Part shown: piece after piece, positions 1-8,158 of the stretch
How the letters are laid out: every line of letters begins with the position of its first letter
Position numbering within the stretch: position 1 is the stretch's first letter
DNA from: Zoogloeaceae bacterium
GTDB taxonomy: Bacteria; Pseudomonadota; Gammaproteobacteria; Burkholderiales; Rhodocyclaceae
Reading direction: 5' to 3'
Assembly (NCBI GenBank): GCA_024235675.1
Contig: JACKLZ010000002.1
Location: 680,001 to 744,000, forward strand
Length of the DNA: 64,000 nucleotides
Translations under genes and position numbers: made by a program
The notes under the pieces: model-generated
Seen by the model: only the letters and a program-made list of their open reading frames with translations
Told to the model about the DNA's origin: nothing
Databases searched by the model: none

Positions 1-11
1 GCAGAAGCGGA

Positions 12-40
12 ATTATGTACCAACCATCCCACCTCGTCAA
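12..40 (-). promoter_or_regulatory. Leftward sigma70-type promoter (distal of two)
   Basis: Read on the minus strand there is a TTGACG -35 box (35-40) and a CATAAT -10 box (12-17) separated by 17 bp. It points out of the left edge, so the gene it drives is not visible. It lies about 90 bp downstream of a second, stronger promoter in the same direction. Confidence 0.55.
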
Positions 41-109
41 CCCCCTCAAGCTCGTTTCCGACTCCTTCAGGGGCCGCTCAAAACGCGTTTGCGTTCAAGC
101 GAGGTGCGA

Positions 110-137
110 ATTATAGACACCACAAAAAACCTGTCAA
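110..137 (-). promoter_or_regulatory. Strong leftward sigma70-type promoter (proximal of two)
   Basis: On the minus strand a perfect TTGACA -35 (132-137) is followed after 16 bp by a perfect TATAAT -10 (110-115), then a C-rich stretch. Two consensus hexamers are rare in this GC-rich genome and typical of rRNA, tRNA or other stable-RNA operons. The transcript would run off the left end of the window. Confidence 0.7.
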
Positions 138-253
138 CTCCAAATCCCTACTTTATTTCCAAACGCGCAAATCGACGCTTACCCACTTGCACGACAACGC
201 GGCTTGGCGCGCCCAGATCAAGCACGCACGCCAACAAACCAGGGTGTGTCGGA

Positions 254-1717
254 CTAAACAGCGATGTAGGTGCGAACTTCGAACTCGAGCCCGCGCCAAA
301 CACTGCTCAAGGGCTTGAGTTTTTGAATAATGCCGCCTTCGGCGACAAACAGCGAAGCGCCAGGGCGCAGCGCACCAGCAGGCGCCGCCACTCTCAAGTG
401 AGAACCCCGTCGCAAGGGGTCGCACAGGAGGACATCGAGCGGAGAGCGGCCATCGTCCGCCTTGACCGCACGGGGGTCCAGCGCAAAGGTTTCCACGCCA
501 ACAAAGGCTCGGGTGATATCGCCCCGCTGGATTCGCCTCACCAGACCGAGTCGCCACGTAGCGGCATCTTCAGATCGCATCGCAATCAACTCACCAATGC
601 GAGGCATGCCATATTCTGACACTGGCGCGACAGCCCCCAGGCCGCCAACGCTCACATCTTGCAAATCCCAGGACATCAGCGCCACAGCCTCGCCGCCAGA
701 AATAATCTGACTAAAGGAATCGAAGCCCCTGACCGCCGACAGTTTTCCGCCCATGAGGTGACGCCGATGGCGTCGCGCCGATGGCGCGTCGTACCACGTG
801 CGCCGGAAGTGACGGATACACGCCGCAATGTGGTCTTTGGCGCCAGGCCCGGCGCCCAGCCCCCCGGGCACGACGCCCTTTCCGAGCATCACCTCCAGTT
901 CGGCAAACACCCGCTCTGCCAAAAGAGGAGAGAAATACCACGCGGGCTCACCTTCCGAAACGGCCTTTATGAGGCGTCGCGGCTCACCACCCAACATTGG
1001 CGAAACAATAAAGCGCGCGCCCTCGACTGGCCCAGCCCCAAGATGAAGCGCGGGCAGCAGGTGCTGGATCAAACGATCGGCCACGTCGATGTGCTCAACG
1101 GGCATCTGCTCCAGGCCCGAACACTGCAAGGCTACGGCGCGCAGGTATTCGCGGTAGGTCGAGGTTTCGGTATCTCGCCCTTGGCGCAGGCGGACCGGCA
1201 GCATCAGGCGGCCGTCTTCTTCAGCCTCGAGAAATACCGAGCCCATCTGCTGCCACAGGCCGCTATCGAATGGGCCGTACAGCAAATGCTCCCACTTCAA
1301 GTGACTTGCTTCCGCGCGCATCAGTCTCGCGGCCATCTCGGCAGCGACACTCGAAGTAATCGCTTCTGAATAGCGCTGTCGCTGCAAAATGGACCGGCCC
1401 ACCAGGGCAATTGCACGGAACGCTCGCGTTGATGCGGCGTGAAGCACCGCTCCGCGCGCAGAACCCAATACACTGGATTGAACAAAGCCCTGCGCGGCCT
1501 GCCGGATGACCGCCTGCGCAGATTCGTCAAACTCGCGCAATGCGGCCACAAGTTGGTCCAGCGGCCATTCAGCGCCATCGAGCATCAACTCGACGCCCGC
1601 GGCGATTTCGTCGAGCGCAAGGCCCGGCTCATTCGTCGGCAGAGAATCCAGACGCCAGCGGACTTCGTCCAGGCGCTGAGACGATTCCGGCGAGGGGTTC
1701 GATGCACTCAGGAACAT
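254..1717 (-). CDS. Conserved hypothetical protein with PilZ-like C-terminal region
   Basis: This 487-residue soluble protein has no signal peptide or obvious membrane segment, and I do not recognise a named family for the whole chain. The N-terminal 300 residues look helical and lack known motifs. The C-terminal part carries an Arg/His cluster (RRHRRH, residues 315-320), then DVSVGGLG (354-361), then a WRLGLVRR and VGVE pattern (388-409). This order resembles PilZ domains, which bind cyclic-di-GMP through an RxxxR and a D/NxSxxG motif. Binding is therefore possible but inferred. It is divergent from thyA, stands alone, and lies just downstream of the two leftward promoters' start sites without being driven by them. 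The ATG at 1717 has no clear Shine-Dalgarno sequence. Confidence 0.6.
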   Translation of the reverse strand: MFLSASNPSPESSQRLDEVRWRLDSLPTNEPGLALDEIAAGVELMLDGAEWPLDQLVAALREFDESAQAVIRQAAQGFVQSSVLGSARGAVLHAASTRAFRAIALVGRSILQRQRYSEAITSSVAAEMAARLMRAEASHLKWEHLLYGPFDSGLWQQMGSVFLEAEEDGRLMLPVRLRQGRDTETSTYREYLRAVALQCSGLEQMPVEHIDVADRLIQHLLPALHLGAGPVEGARFIVSPMLGGEPRRLIKAVSEGEPAWYFSPLLAERVFAELEVMLGKGVVPGGLGAGPGAKDHIAACIRHFRRTWYDAPSARRHRRHLMGGKLSAVRGFDSFSQIISGGEAVALMSWDLQDVSVGGLGAVAPVSEYGMPRIGELIAMRSEDAATWRLGLVRRIQRGDITRAFVGVETFALDPRAVKADDGRSPLDVLLCDPLRRGSHLRVAAPAGALRPGASLFVAEGGIIQKLKPLSSVWRGLEFEVRTYIAV

Positions 1718-1889
1718 GTGGCACTCATGGAAACAGTCTGCATCTCATTGTCGTTTCAAGCATTATTTCACACAAAACTCGGCAGACGGCGCTGTTTTTC
1801 CCGGTCGTCCGGACGTGCGGCGCCCCCTGCCCGACGGGCTGGGTCACGGTACAATCGGCCATCTATGACAGAACCGGTGGATTGCTCGA

Positions 1890-2684
1890 ATGCAACAGTA
1901 TCTTGACCTCATGCAGCATGTGCTTGAACACGGCCATGACAAATCCGATCGAACAGGCACCGGCACCCTGTCGGTCTTCGGACACCAGATGCGCTTTGAT
2001 CTGGCCCGGGGCTTCCCGCTCCTGACCACCAAGAAGCTGCATGTGCGGTCAATTATTCATGAGCTACTGTGGTTTCTGGCGGGCGACACCAATATTGCCT
2101 ACCTCAAGTCGAATGGCGTTTCGATCTGGAACGAATGGGCGGACGAAAACGGTGACCTCGGTCCCGTGTACGGTCACCAATGGCGCCACTGGCCCGCGCG
2201 AGATGGTGGTGAAATCGATCAGATCCGTCAGTTGGTCGAAGGTTTGAAGAAATCGCCCGACTCCCGTCGCCATCTGGTGTCGGCGTGGAACCCGTCCGAT
2301 GTGGACCGCATGGCGCTACCGCCCTGCCACGCATTGTTCCAGTTTTATGTGGCCGACGGGCGCCTGTCCTGCCAGCTGTATCAGCGTAGCGCCGACATTT
2401 TCCTCGGCGTGCCGTTCAATATTGCTTCGTATGCGTTGCTGACACTGATGGTGGCGCAAGTGTGCGGCTTCAAACCGGGCGACTTTGTGTGGACTGGTGG
2501 CGATTGCCATCTCTACAAGAACCACCTGGAGCAAACCCGGCTTCAGTTGTCCCGCGAGCTACGGGCCTTACCCACCCTGAAGATCAATCCTGAAGTGACC
2601 GACCTGTTCGCCTTCCGTTTCGAAGATTTTTCGCTCGAAGGCTACGACCCGCATCCGCACATCTCCGCACCGGTGGCGGTATGA
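1890..2684 (+). CDS. thyA: Thymidylate synthase
   Basis: Converts dUMP to dTMP using methylenetetrahydrofolate as carbon donor and reductant. The 264 residues match the usual short bacterial ThyA length. The nucleophile is C146 in LPPCH. The substrate-contacting SRRH arginines (about 126-128) and the QRSAD segment are also present. A TACAAT -10-like hexamer lies near 1850, and GGTGGA is a plausible ribosome site. The stop overlaps the folA start by four bases (ATGA), so ThyA and dihydrofolate reductase are translationally coupled. This makes sense because ThyA oxidises the folate that FolA reduces again. Confidence 0.97.
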   Translation: MQQYLDLMQHVLEHGHDKSDRTGTGTLSVFGHQMRFDLARGFPLLTTKKLHVRSIIHELLWFLAGDTNIAYLKSNGVSIWNEWADENGDLGPVYGHQWRHWPARDGGEIDQIRQLVEGLKKSPDSRRHLVSAWNPSDVDRMALPPCHALFQFYVADGRLSCQLYQRSADIFLGVPFNIASYALLTLMVAQVCGFKPGDFVWTGGDCHLYKNHLEQTRLQLSRELRALPTLKINPEVTDLFAFRFEDFSLEGYDPHPHISAPVAV

Positions 2685-3178
2685 ACTCACCCGAAATCGT
2701 CCTGATTGCCGCCGTGGCCAGCAACGGCGCCATTGGCAAAGACAATGCCCTGCCGTGGCGATTGAAGGCGGACCTCGCGCATTTCAAGGCAGCCACGCTG
2801 GGGCACCCCATCGTGATGGGGCGTAAAACCTGGGAATCACTTGGCCGGCCGCTGCCCGGCCGTACCAACATCGTCATCAGCCGCGATCGCAATTACGCCG
2901 CGCCGGGCGCCTTGGTCGTCAACAGCCTGGCCGCCGCGGTTGCCGCCTGCGCTGATCATGAACAGCTTTTTGTGATTGGTGGCGCGCAGATTTACGCGTT
3001 GGCCCTGCCGCTGGCCGATCGCCTCCTGCTGACCGAAGTGGACGCGAGCATTGAAGGTGACGCCTTCTTTCCGACCGTCGATCGCGCGGCATTCGAAGAA
3101 ACAGAACGTCGCCACCAACCCCGGGATGCCGACAATGACCACGCGGCAGACTTTGTCGACTACCGGCGCGTCAACTAA
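2681..3178 (+). CDS. folA: Dihydrofolate reductase
   Basis: NADPH-dependent reduction of dihydrofolate to tetrahydrofolate, the target of trimethoprim. The 165-residue length is typical. The catalytic acid is D31 in the LPWRLKADL segment, followed by the GRKTWES cofactor-binding segment and the GGAQIY motif near the C terminus. The gene starts inside the thyA stop codon, forming a two-gene thymidylate-cycle operon. It ends about 45 bases from the end of the oppositely oriented decarboxylase gene. Confidence 0.97.
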   Translation: MNSPEIVLIAAVASNGAIGKDNALPWRLKADLAHFKAATLGHPIVMGRKTWESLGRPLPGRTNIVISRDRNYAAPGALVVNSLAAAVAACADHEQLFVIGGAQIYALALPLADRLLLTEVDASIEGDAFFPTVDRAAFEETERRHQPRDADNDHAADFVDYRRVN

Positions 3179-3223
3179 GCGCCACACCACAACCCAAGCA
3201 AAATCGCCGGGGGCGTGGCGAGG

Positions 3224-5476
3224 TCAATCCTGAATCACGCAATCCACGCAGTAGCTGGTCTGTCCATTCACATCGGCTTTGACCAGGCCGTGGATGTCCG
3301 TTTCGAAGCCGGGAAAACCTACGTTGAACGCGCGCGCAAATTTCAAATAGCGCACGATCGTCGCATTGAACCGCTCGCCCGGAATCAGCAGAGGGATGCC
3401 CGGCGGATAGGGCGTCAGCAACACGCTTGTGACGCGGCCTTCGAGGTCATCGATGGGCACACGATCCACTTCTCGATGGGCCGTCTTGGCAAAGGCGTCG
3501 GTCGGGCGCATCGCCGGCACCATGTCCGACAGATACATTTCGGTTGTCAGTCTGGCGACATCGTGCTTCTGGTAGAAGGCGTGGATCTGCATGCACAGGT
3601 CCTTCAGCCCCACGCGCTCATAGCGCGGATGCTTGGCGATGAACTCGGGCATGACGCGCCACAGCGGACGGTTGCGGTCGAAATCGTCCTTGAACTGCTG
3701 CAACTCGGTCACCAGCGTGTTCCAACGGCCCTTGGTAATGCCGATCGTGAACATGATGAAGAAGGAGTACAGGCCGGTCTTTTCGACCACGATGCCGTGC
3801 TCAGCCAGATACTTGGTCAGCACACCGGCCGGGATGCCCCATTCGGCGAAGTCGCCATCCACGTCCAGGCCCGGGGTAATCAGCGTCGCCTTGATCGGGT
3901 CGAGCATGTTGAAGCCCGGCGCGAGGTCGCCAAAGCCGTGCCAACGCTCCCCGGCCTTCAACATCCAGTCTTCGCGCTCGGCGATGCCATCGTCCGACAG
4001 GTACTCCGGCCCCCAGACCTTGAACCACCAGTCGTCGGCGCCGAATTCGTCGTCCACCTTGCGCATGGCGCGACGGAAATCGAGCGCCTCGGCGAGCGAC
4101 TCCTCGACCAGCGCCGGCCCGCCCGGCGGTTCCATCATCGCCGCGGCCACATCGCAGGACGCGATGATCGAATACTGCGGCGAGGTCGAGGTGTGCATCA
4201 GATACGCTTCATTGAAGATGTCGCGATCAAGCTGTCGTTCATCAGAGTCCTGCACCAGAATCTGCGAGGCCTGCGACAGGCCGGCCAGCATCTTGTGGGT
4301 CGACTGGGTTGAAAAGATCATCGACTCCTTGCAGCGCGGGCGGTCCTCTCCGATGGCGTGATAGTCACCGTAAAAATCGTGGAACGCGGCATGCGGCAGC
4401 CACGCTTCGTCAAAGTGCAGGGTGTCGATCTCGCCGTCGAGCATCTCCTTGATCGCCTCGACGTTGTACAGCACGCCGTCGTAGGTCGATTGTGTGATGG
4501 TGAGAATGCGCGGGTTCTTCGCCGCCGTTTTGCTCACAAACGGGTTGGCCGCGATTTTCTTGCGAATGTTCTCGATCTTGAATTCTTCGAGCGGAATCGG
4601 CCCGATGATGCCGTAGTGGTTGCGGGTCGGCGTCAGGAATACCGGCACCGCGCCGGTCATGATGATCGAATGCAGAATCGACTTGTGGCAGTTGCGATCC
4701 ACCACCACCACGTCGCCCGGCGCCACGGTGGAGTGCCACACCATCTTGTTGGACGTCGAGGTGCCGTTGGTCACGAAGTACAGGTGATCGCAATGGAAAA
4801 TACGCGCTGCGTTGCGCTCGGATGCCGCCACCGGGCCGGTGTGATCGAGCAACTGGCCGAGCTCATCGACCGCGTTGCACACGTCGGCGCGCAACATGTT
4901 TTCGCCGAAGAACTGATGGAACATCTGCCCCACCGGGCTCTTCAGGAAGGCCACGCCACCCGAGTGCCCCGGGCAATGCCACGAGTACGAGCCATCGGCC
5001 GCGTAATGCGTCAGTGCGCGGAAGAAGGGCGGTGCCAGGCTATCGAGATAGCTCTTCGCCTCGCGCACCACATAGCGCGCGATGAACTCCGGCGTGTCCT
5101 CGAACATGTGGATGAAGCCGTGCATTTCGCGCAGCACATCGTTCGGAATGTGCCGCGAGGTGCGCGTTTCGCCGTACAGAAAGATCGGAATGTCGGCGTT
5201 GCGAAAGCGAATCTCCACCACGAACTTGCGCAGATCGTCGATGGCCTTGGCCGTCGCTTCGGGCGAATTGAATTCCTCATCATCGATCGACACGATAAAG
5301 GTGGATGCCCGGCTCTGCTGCTGGGCAAACGAGGCCAGATCACCGTAGCTGGTGACGCCAAGCACCTCGATGTTTTCACCCTCGATCGCCTTGGCCAGCG
5401 CGCGCACACCGAAGCCGCTGGTGTTTTCCGAGCGAAAGTCTTCGTCAATGATGATGATCGGAAACTGGAAACGCAT
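3224..5476 (-). CDS. Arginine/lysine/ornithine decarboxylase (PLP-dependent, fold III)
   Basis: At 750 residues this has the size and order of inducible basic amino-acid decarboxylases: an N-terminal receiver-like wing domain (about 1-130), the large PLP domain, and a C-terminal domain. The PLP lysine is K395 in STHKML, matching the conserved SxHK motif. The HCPGHSGG motif near residue 168 and FDEAW upstream of the lysine are also seen. The family removes CO2 from Arg, Lys or Orn to make agmatine, cadaverine or putrescine; length and overall pattern are closest to the AdiA arginine type, but I cannot fix the substrate. No antiporter gene lies beside it, so an acid-resistance role is not shown. 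The start has a GAGG ribosome site close upstream. Confidence 0.9.
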   Translation of the reverse strand: MRFQFPIIIIDEDFRSENTSGFGVRALAKAIEGENIEVLGVTSYGDLASFAQQQSRASTFIVSIDDEEFNSPEATAKAIDDLRKFVVEIRFRNADIPIFLYGETRTSRHIPNDVLREMHGFIHMFEDTPEFIARYVVREAKSYLDSLAPPFFRALTHYAADGSYSWHCPGHSGGVAFLKSPVGQMFHQFFGENMLRADVCNAVDELGQLLDHTGPVAASERNAARIFHCDHLYFVTNGTSTSNKMVWHSTVAPGDVVVVDRNCHKSILHSIIMTGAVPVFLTPTRNHYGIIGPIPLEEFKIENIRKKIAANPFVSKTAAKNPRILTITQSTYDGVLYNVEAIKEMLDGEIDTLHFDEAWLPHAAFHDFYGDYHAIGEDRPRCKESMIFSTQSTHKMLAGLSQASQILVQDSDERQLDRDIFNEAYLMHTSTSPQYSIIASCDVAAAMMEPPGGPALVEESLAEALDFRRAMRKVDDEFGADDWWFKVWGPEYLSDDGIAEREDWMLKAGERWHGFGDLAPGFNMLDPIKATLITPGLDVDGDFAEWGIPAGVLTKYLAEHGIVVEKTGLYSFFIMFTIGITKGRWNTLVTELQQFKDDFDRNRPLWRVMPEFIAKHPRYERVGLKDLCMQIHAFYQKHDVARLTTEMYLSDMVPAMRPTDAFAKTAHREVDRVPIDDLEGRVTSVLLTPYPPGIPLLIPGERFNATIVRYLKFARAFNVGFPGFETDIHGLVKADVNGQTSYCVDCVIQD

Positions 5477-5489
5477 CCTCGCCCCCTGA

Positions 5490-5523
5490 AATGAAGAAAG
5501 CCCGCAGTGCTATGGCCGCGGGC
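5490..5523 (-). terminator. Probable intrinsic terminator after dcd
   Basis: On the minus strand GCGGGC (5523-5518) and GCCCGC (5505-5500) flank a 12-base loop, followed by a T-rich tract TTTCTTCATTT. It lies between the end of dcd and the start of the decarboxylase gene. The stem is short and the loop large, so strength is uncertain. Confidence 0.45.
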
Positions 5524-5593
5524 ACATCGTACCGCGATGCGGTGATGGTTTGTCGCATCTGCCGACGCGGCTGGCGCGCCGGCACAAGAAGCA

Positions 5594-6160
5594 TCAGATC
5601 TTCGGCAGTGTCACGCCTTTCTGACCGAAGTATTTGCCACCGCGATCCTTGTACGAGGTCTCGCACACTTCGTCCGATTCAAAGAACAGCATCTGCGCAA
5701 TGCCCTCGTTGGCGTAAATCTTGGCCGGCAGCGGCGTGGTGTTGGAGAACTCCAGCGTCACATGGCCTTCCCACTCGGGCTCAAGCGGGGTCACGTTAAC
5801 AATGATGCCGCAGCGCGCGTAGGTGCTCTTGCCCAGGCACACCGTCAGCACATTGCGCGGAATGCGGAAGTACTCGACCGTGCGCGCCAGCGCAAAGGAG
5901 TTCGGCGGGATGATGCACACATCGCCAACGAAATCGACAAAGTTGCCCGAATCGAAGTTCTTCGGATCGACGATGGTCGAATTGATGTTGGTGAAGATCT
6001 TGAATTCGTTCGCGCAGCGCACATCGTAGCCATAGCTCGAGGTGCCATACGACACGATTTTGCCGATGTCGTTCTCGCGCACCAGCTCGGGCGCGAACGG
6101 CTCGAGCATCTGGTGCTCTTGCGCCATGCGGCGAATCCATTTGTCCGACTTGATGGACAT
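5594..6160 (-). CDS. dcd: dCTP deaminase
   Basis: Deaminates dCTP to dUTP, the main route to dUMP for thymidylate synthesis in proteobacteria; a functional link with thyA/folA about 3 kb away. The 188 residues carry the SSYGYDVR motif and the LEFSN segment with the catalytic glutamate. The open frame extends 15 codons upstream, but the ATG at 6160 is preferred. It gives the family's usual N terminus (MSIKSDKWI) and has GGAG/GAGG upstream. It lies downstream of mrp in the same direction with a gap of about 98 bases. Confidence 0.96.
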   Translation of the reverse strand: MSIKSDKWIRRMAQEHQMLEPFAPELVRENDIGKIVSYGTSSYGYDVRCANEFKIFTNINSTIVDPKNFDSGNFVDFVGDVCIIPPNSFALARTVEYFRIPRNVLTVCLGKSTYARCGIIVNVTPLEPEWEGHVTLEFSNTTPLPAKIYANEGIAQMLFFESDEVCETSYKDRGGKYFGQKGVTLPKI

Positions 6161-6258
6161 CCTCACACTCCGGTCAGACCCGCCCCGCGGGCGCGTCGCT
6201 AACAATAAAGCGGCCTATTCTAACTTTGCCGCGGGGCGAATCAAGACAGATTATCGGA

Positions 6259-7350
6259 TCAGGTGTTCTGAACGACGATATTCGGAAACTTGTGCGTCAT
6301 GTTCTTGGCCCGGACCGCCACGCTGCCGGCCACTTTCCGCGCGATTTCGCGATACAGCCCGGCGATGCGACCGTCCGGCTCCGCGACAACGGTCGGGCGC
6401 CCTGCATCGACTTCGGTGCGGATCTGCATGTCCAGCGGCAAACCACCGAGGAAGGCGATGTTGTAGTCGTCGCACATTTTCTGGCCGCCGCCGGTGCCGA
6501 AAATATGCGACTCATGGCCACAGTTCGAACAGATGTGCAGGCTCATGTTCTCGACCACACCGAGGATCGGCACCCCCACCTTCTCGAACATTTTCACGCC
6601 CTTGCGCGCATCCAGAAGTGCGATGTCCTGCGGCGTGGTCACCACCACGGCGCCGGTCAGCGGCACGCTCTGCGACAAGGTGAGCTGAATATCGCCAGTG
6701 CCCGGCGGCATGTCGACGATCAGGTAGTCCAGATCAGCCCAGTTGGTTTCGGTCAGCAATTGCTTGAGCGCCTGGGTGGCCATCGGGCCACGCCACACCA
6801 TCGGGGTTTCAACGTCGACCAGAAAACCGATCGACATGGCCTGCACGCCAAACGCCTCGATCGGCGTCAGCGTCTTGCCATCCGGCGAGGCCGGCTGCGC
6901 GCCCTGCAGACCGAGCATCTGCGGCTGCGACGGGCCGTAAATATCGGCATCCAGAATGCCCACGCGGGCGCCCTCGGCGGCCAGCGCCAGCGCCAGATTG
7001 ACGGCGGTGGTGCTCTTGCCCACGCCGCCCTTGCCCGAGGCAACGGCAATGATGTTCTTTACCCCGGCCAGCAGCTTCACGCCGTGCTGCACGGCATGCG
7101 CCACCACCTTGGTGCTGATCGCAACTTCAACTGCGCTCACGCCCGCCACCTGGCTCACGGCCTCGGTCACCAGCGCACGCAGCGCGTCTTCCTGGCTGCG
7201 CGCCGGGTAACCCAGCTCGACCGCCACGGTGACTTTGCCACCGTCGACGGCGACATCGCGAATGCAGCGACTGCTGACGAAGTCCTTGCCCGTATTGGGG
7301 TCGACCACGTTCTTGAGCGCTGCCTGAATCTGATCTCGATCGATTTCCAT
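6259..7350 (-). CDS. apbC: Iron-sulfur cluster carrier ATPase Mrp/ApbC
   Basis: P-loop NTPase of the Mrp/Nbp35 family that holds and transfers 4Fe-4S clusters to apoproteins. The 363 residues contain an N-terminal MIP18/DUF59-type domain (about 1-85) and the deviant Walker A SGKGGVGKST (105-114). The CxxC cluster ligands are C274 and C277. The start at 7350 is chosen over an ATG-like codon five residues upstream because GGAG sits at the right distance and the N terminus MEIDRDQI fits the family. It reads away from the OmpA-like lipoprotein gene. Confidence 0.95.
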   Translation of the reverse strand: MEIDRDQIQAALKNVVDPNTGKDFVSSRCIRDVAVDGGKVTVAVELGYPARSQEDALRALVTEAVSQVAGVSAVEVAISTKVVAHAVQHGVKLLAGVKNIIAVASGKGGVGKSTTAVNLALALAAEGARVGILDADIYGPSQPQMLGLQGAQPASPDGKTLTPIEAFGVQAMSIGFLVDVETPMVWRGPMATQALKQLLTETNWADLDYLIVDMPPGTGDIQLTLSQSVPLTGAVVVTTPQDIALLDARKGVKMFEKVGVPILGVVENMSLHICSNCGHESHIFGTGGGQKMCDDYNIAFLGGLPLDMQIRTEVDAGRPTVVAEPDGRIAGLYREIARKVAGSVAVRAKNMTHKFPNIVVQNT

Positions 7351-7503
7351 CCTGACTCCACACATGGCACGGGCAAACCGTTCTGCCCAACAGGCGCATC
7401 ATACCGAAGCCGACGGCATTCGCCTCCCCTGACGCGAACAGGGTTATCCTTCGACCCCAACCCGGCGCATCCTCCCCGCCACCCACTTTTTTCTGCCAGG
7501 CCC

Positions 7504-8073
7504 ATGCAACTGATCCGCCCCCATTTATTTGCCCTGACGCTCACCACCGTCCTGCTCGCCGCCTGCGCCACGCAACCGCCCGCAGACAGCGGCTCAGCAC
7601 CCATCGACACCCGTGCCGAGCATCTGCCACGACGCAGTTTTGACTGGCAACCGGTCATCAACTCAGTCGCTGCTGACACCCAGACCGGCAAAGCGCGCGT
7701 ACAGACCACGCCCGACAACGCGCTTCAGATCACGCTGGAAGACCAGGCCGCCTTCGGCAGCGACAGCGCAACGCCCACGGCGAGCTTCGTCGAACTGCTC
7801 GGCCGGATCAGCGCCCTCTTGCGCCAGCACCCCAGCCTGATCGTGCGCATCGTCGGCCACACCGACAGTAATGGCCGCGAGGGCTACAACATGCAGCTCT
7901 CCCGGGCTCGGGCGAAGGCCGTGCTCGCGGTGCTGATCGACGAAGGCAAGATCGACCCGGTGCGCCTCAACGCCGAAGGCCGTGGCGAGGCCGAACCGAT
8001 TGCCGACAACGGCACGCCAGAGGGGCGCGCCCGCAACCGCCGGGTCGAGCTTTTTCTCACGCCCTTTCCCTGA
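7504..8073 (+). CDS. OmpA-family peptidoglycan-associated lipoprotein
   Basis: A 189-residue outer-membrane lipoprotein. The signal sequence ends in a lipobox LAAC with the lipidated cysteine at residue 21. The C-terminal half is an OmpA-like peptidoglycan-binding domain: VGHTDSNG, LSRARAKAVL and a terminal NRRVEL. Such proteins tether the outer membrane to the cell wall. The middle stretch (about 25-75) is low-information and may be a linker. The start is the only ATG that yields a lipoprotein signal. It lies alone between divergent mrp and co-oriented metG. Confidence 0.9.
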   Translation: MQLIRPHLFALTLTTVLLAACATQPPADSGSAPIDTRAEHLPRRSFDWQPVINSVAADTQTGKARVQTTPDNALQITLEDQAAFGSDSATPTASFVELLGRISALLRQHPSLIVRIVGHTDSNGREGYNMQLSRARAKAVLAVLIDEGKIDPVRLNAEGRGEAEPIADNGTPEGRARNRRVELFLTPFP

Positions 8074-8129
8074 GTCTGTCGGCCATCGTGCGGCGAACAG
8101 CCGCGAAGCCGCCCGCCTTTGATAAACTT

Positions 8130-8144
8130 GCGGTCTTTGACCGC
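8130..8144 (+). other. Small hairpin in the metG leader
   Basis: GCGGTC and GACCGC form a perfect 6-bp stem with a TTT loop, ending six bases before the AGGAA ribosome site of metG. It could affect translation initiation or be incidental. Confidence 0.3.
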
Positions 8145-8158
8145 CGCCGCAGGAAACC

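Noticed and set aside
6226..8073. 615-codon frame running through mrp's antisense strand into the lipoprotein gene
   Set aside because: Only the last 189 codons make sense; the real start is the ATG at 7504 with a lipoprotein signal.
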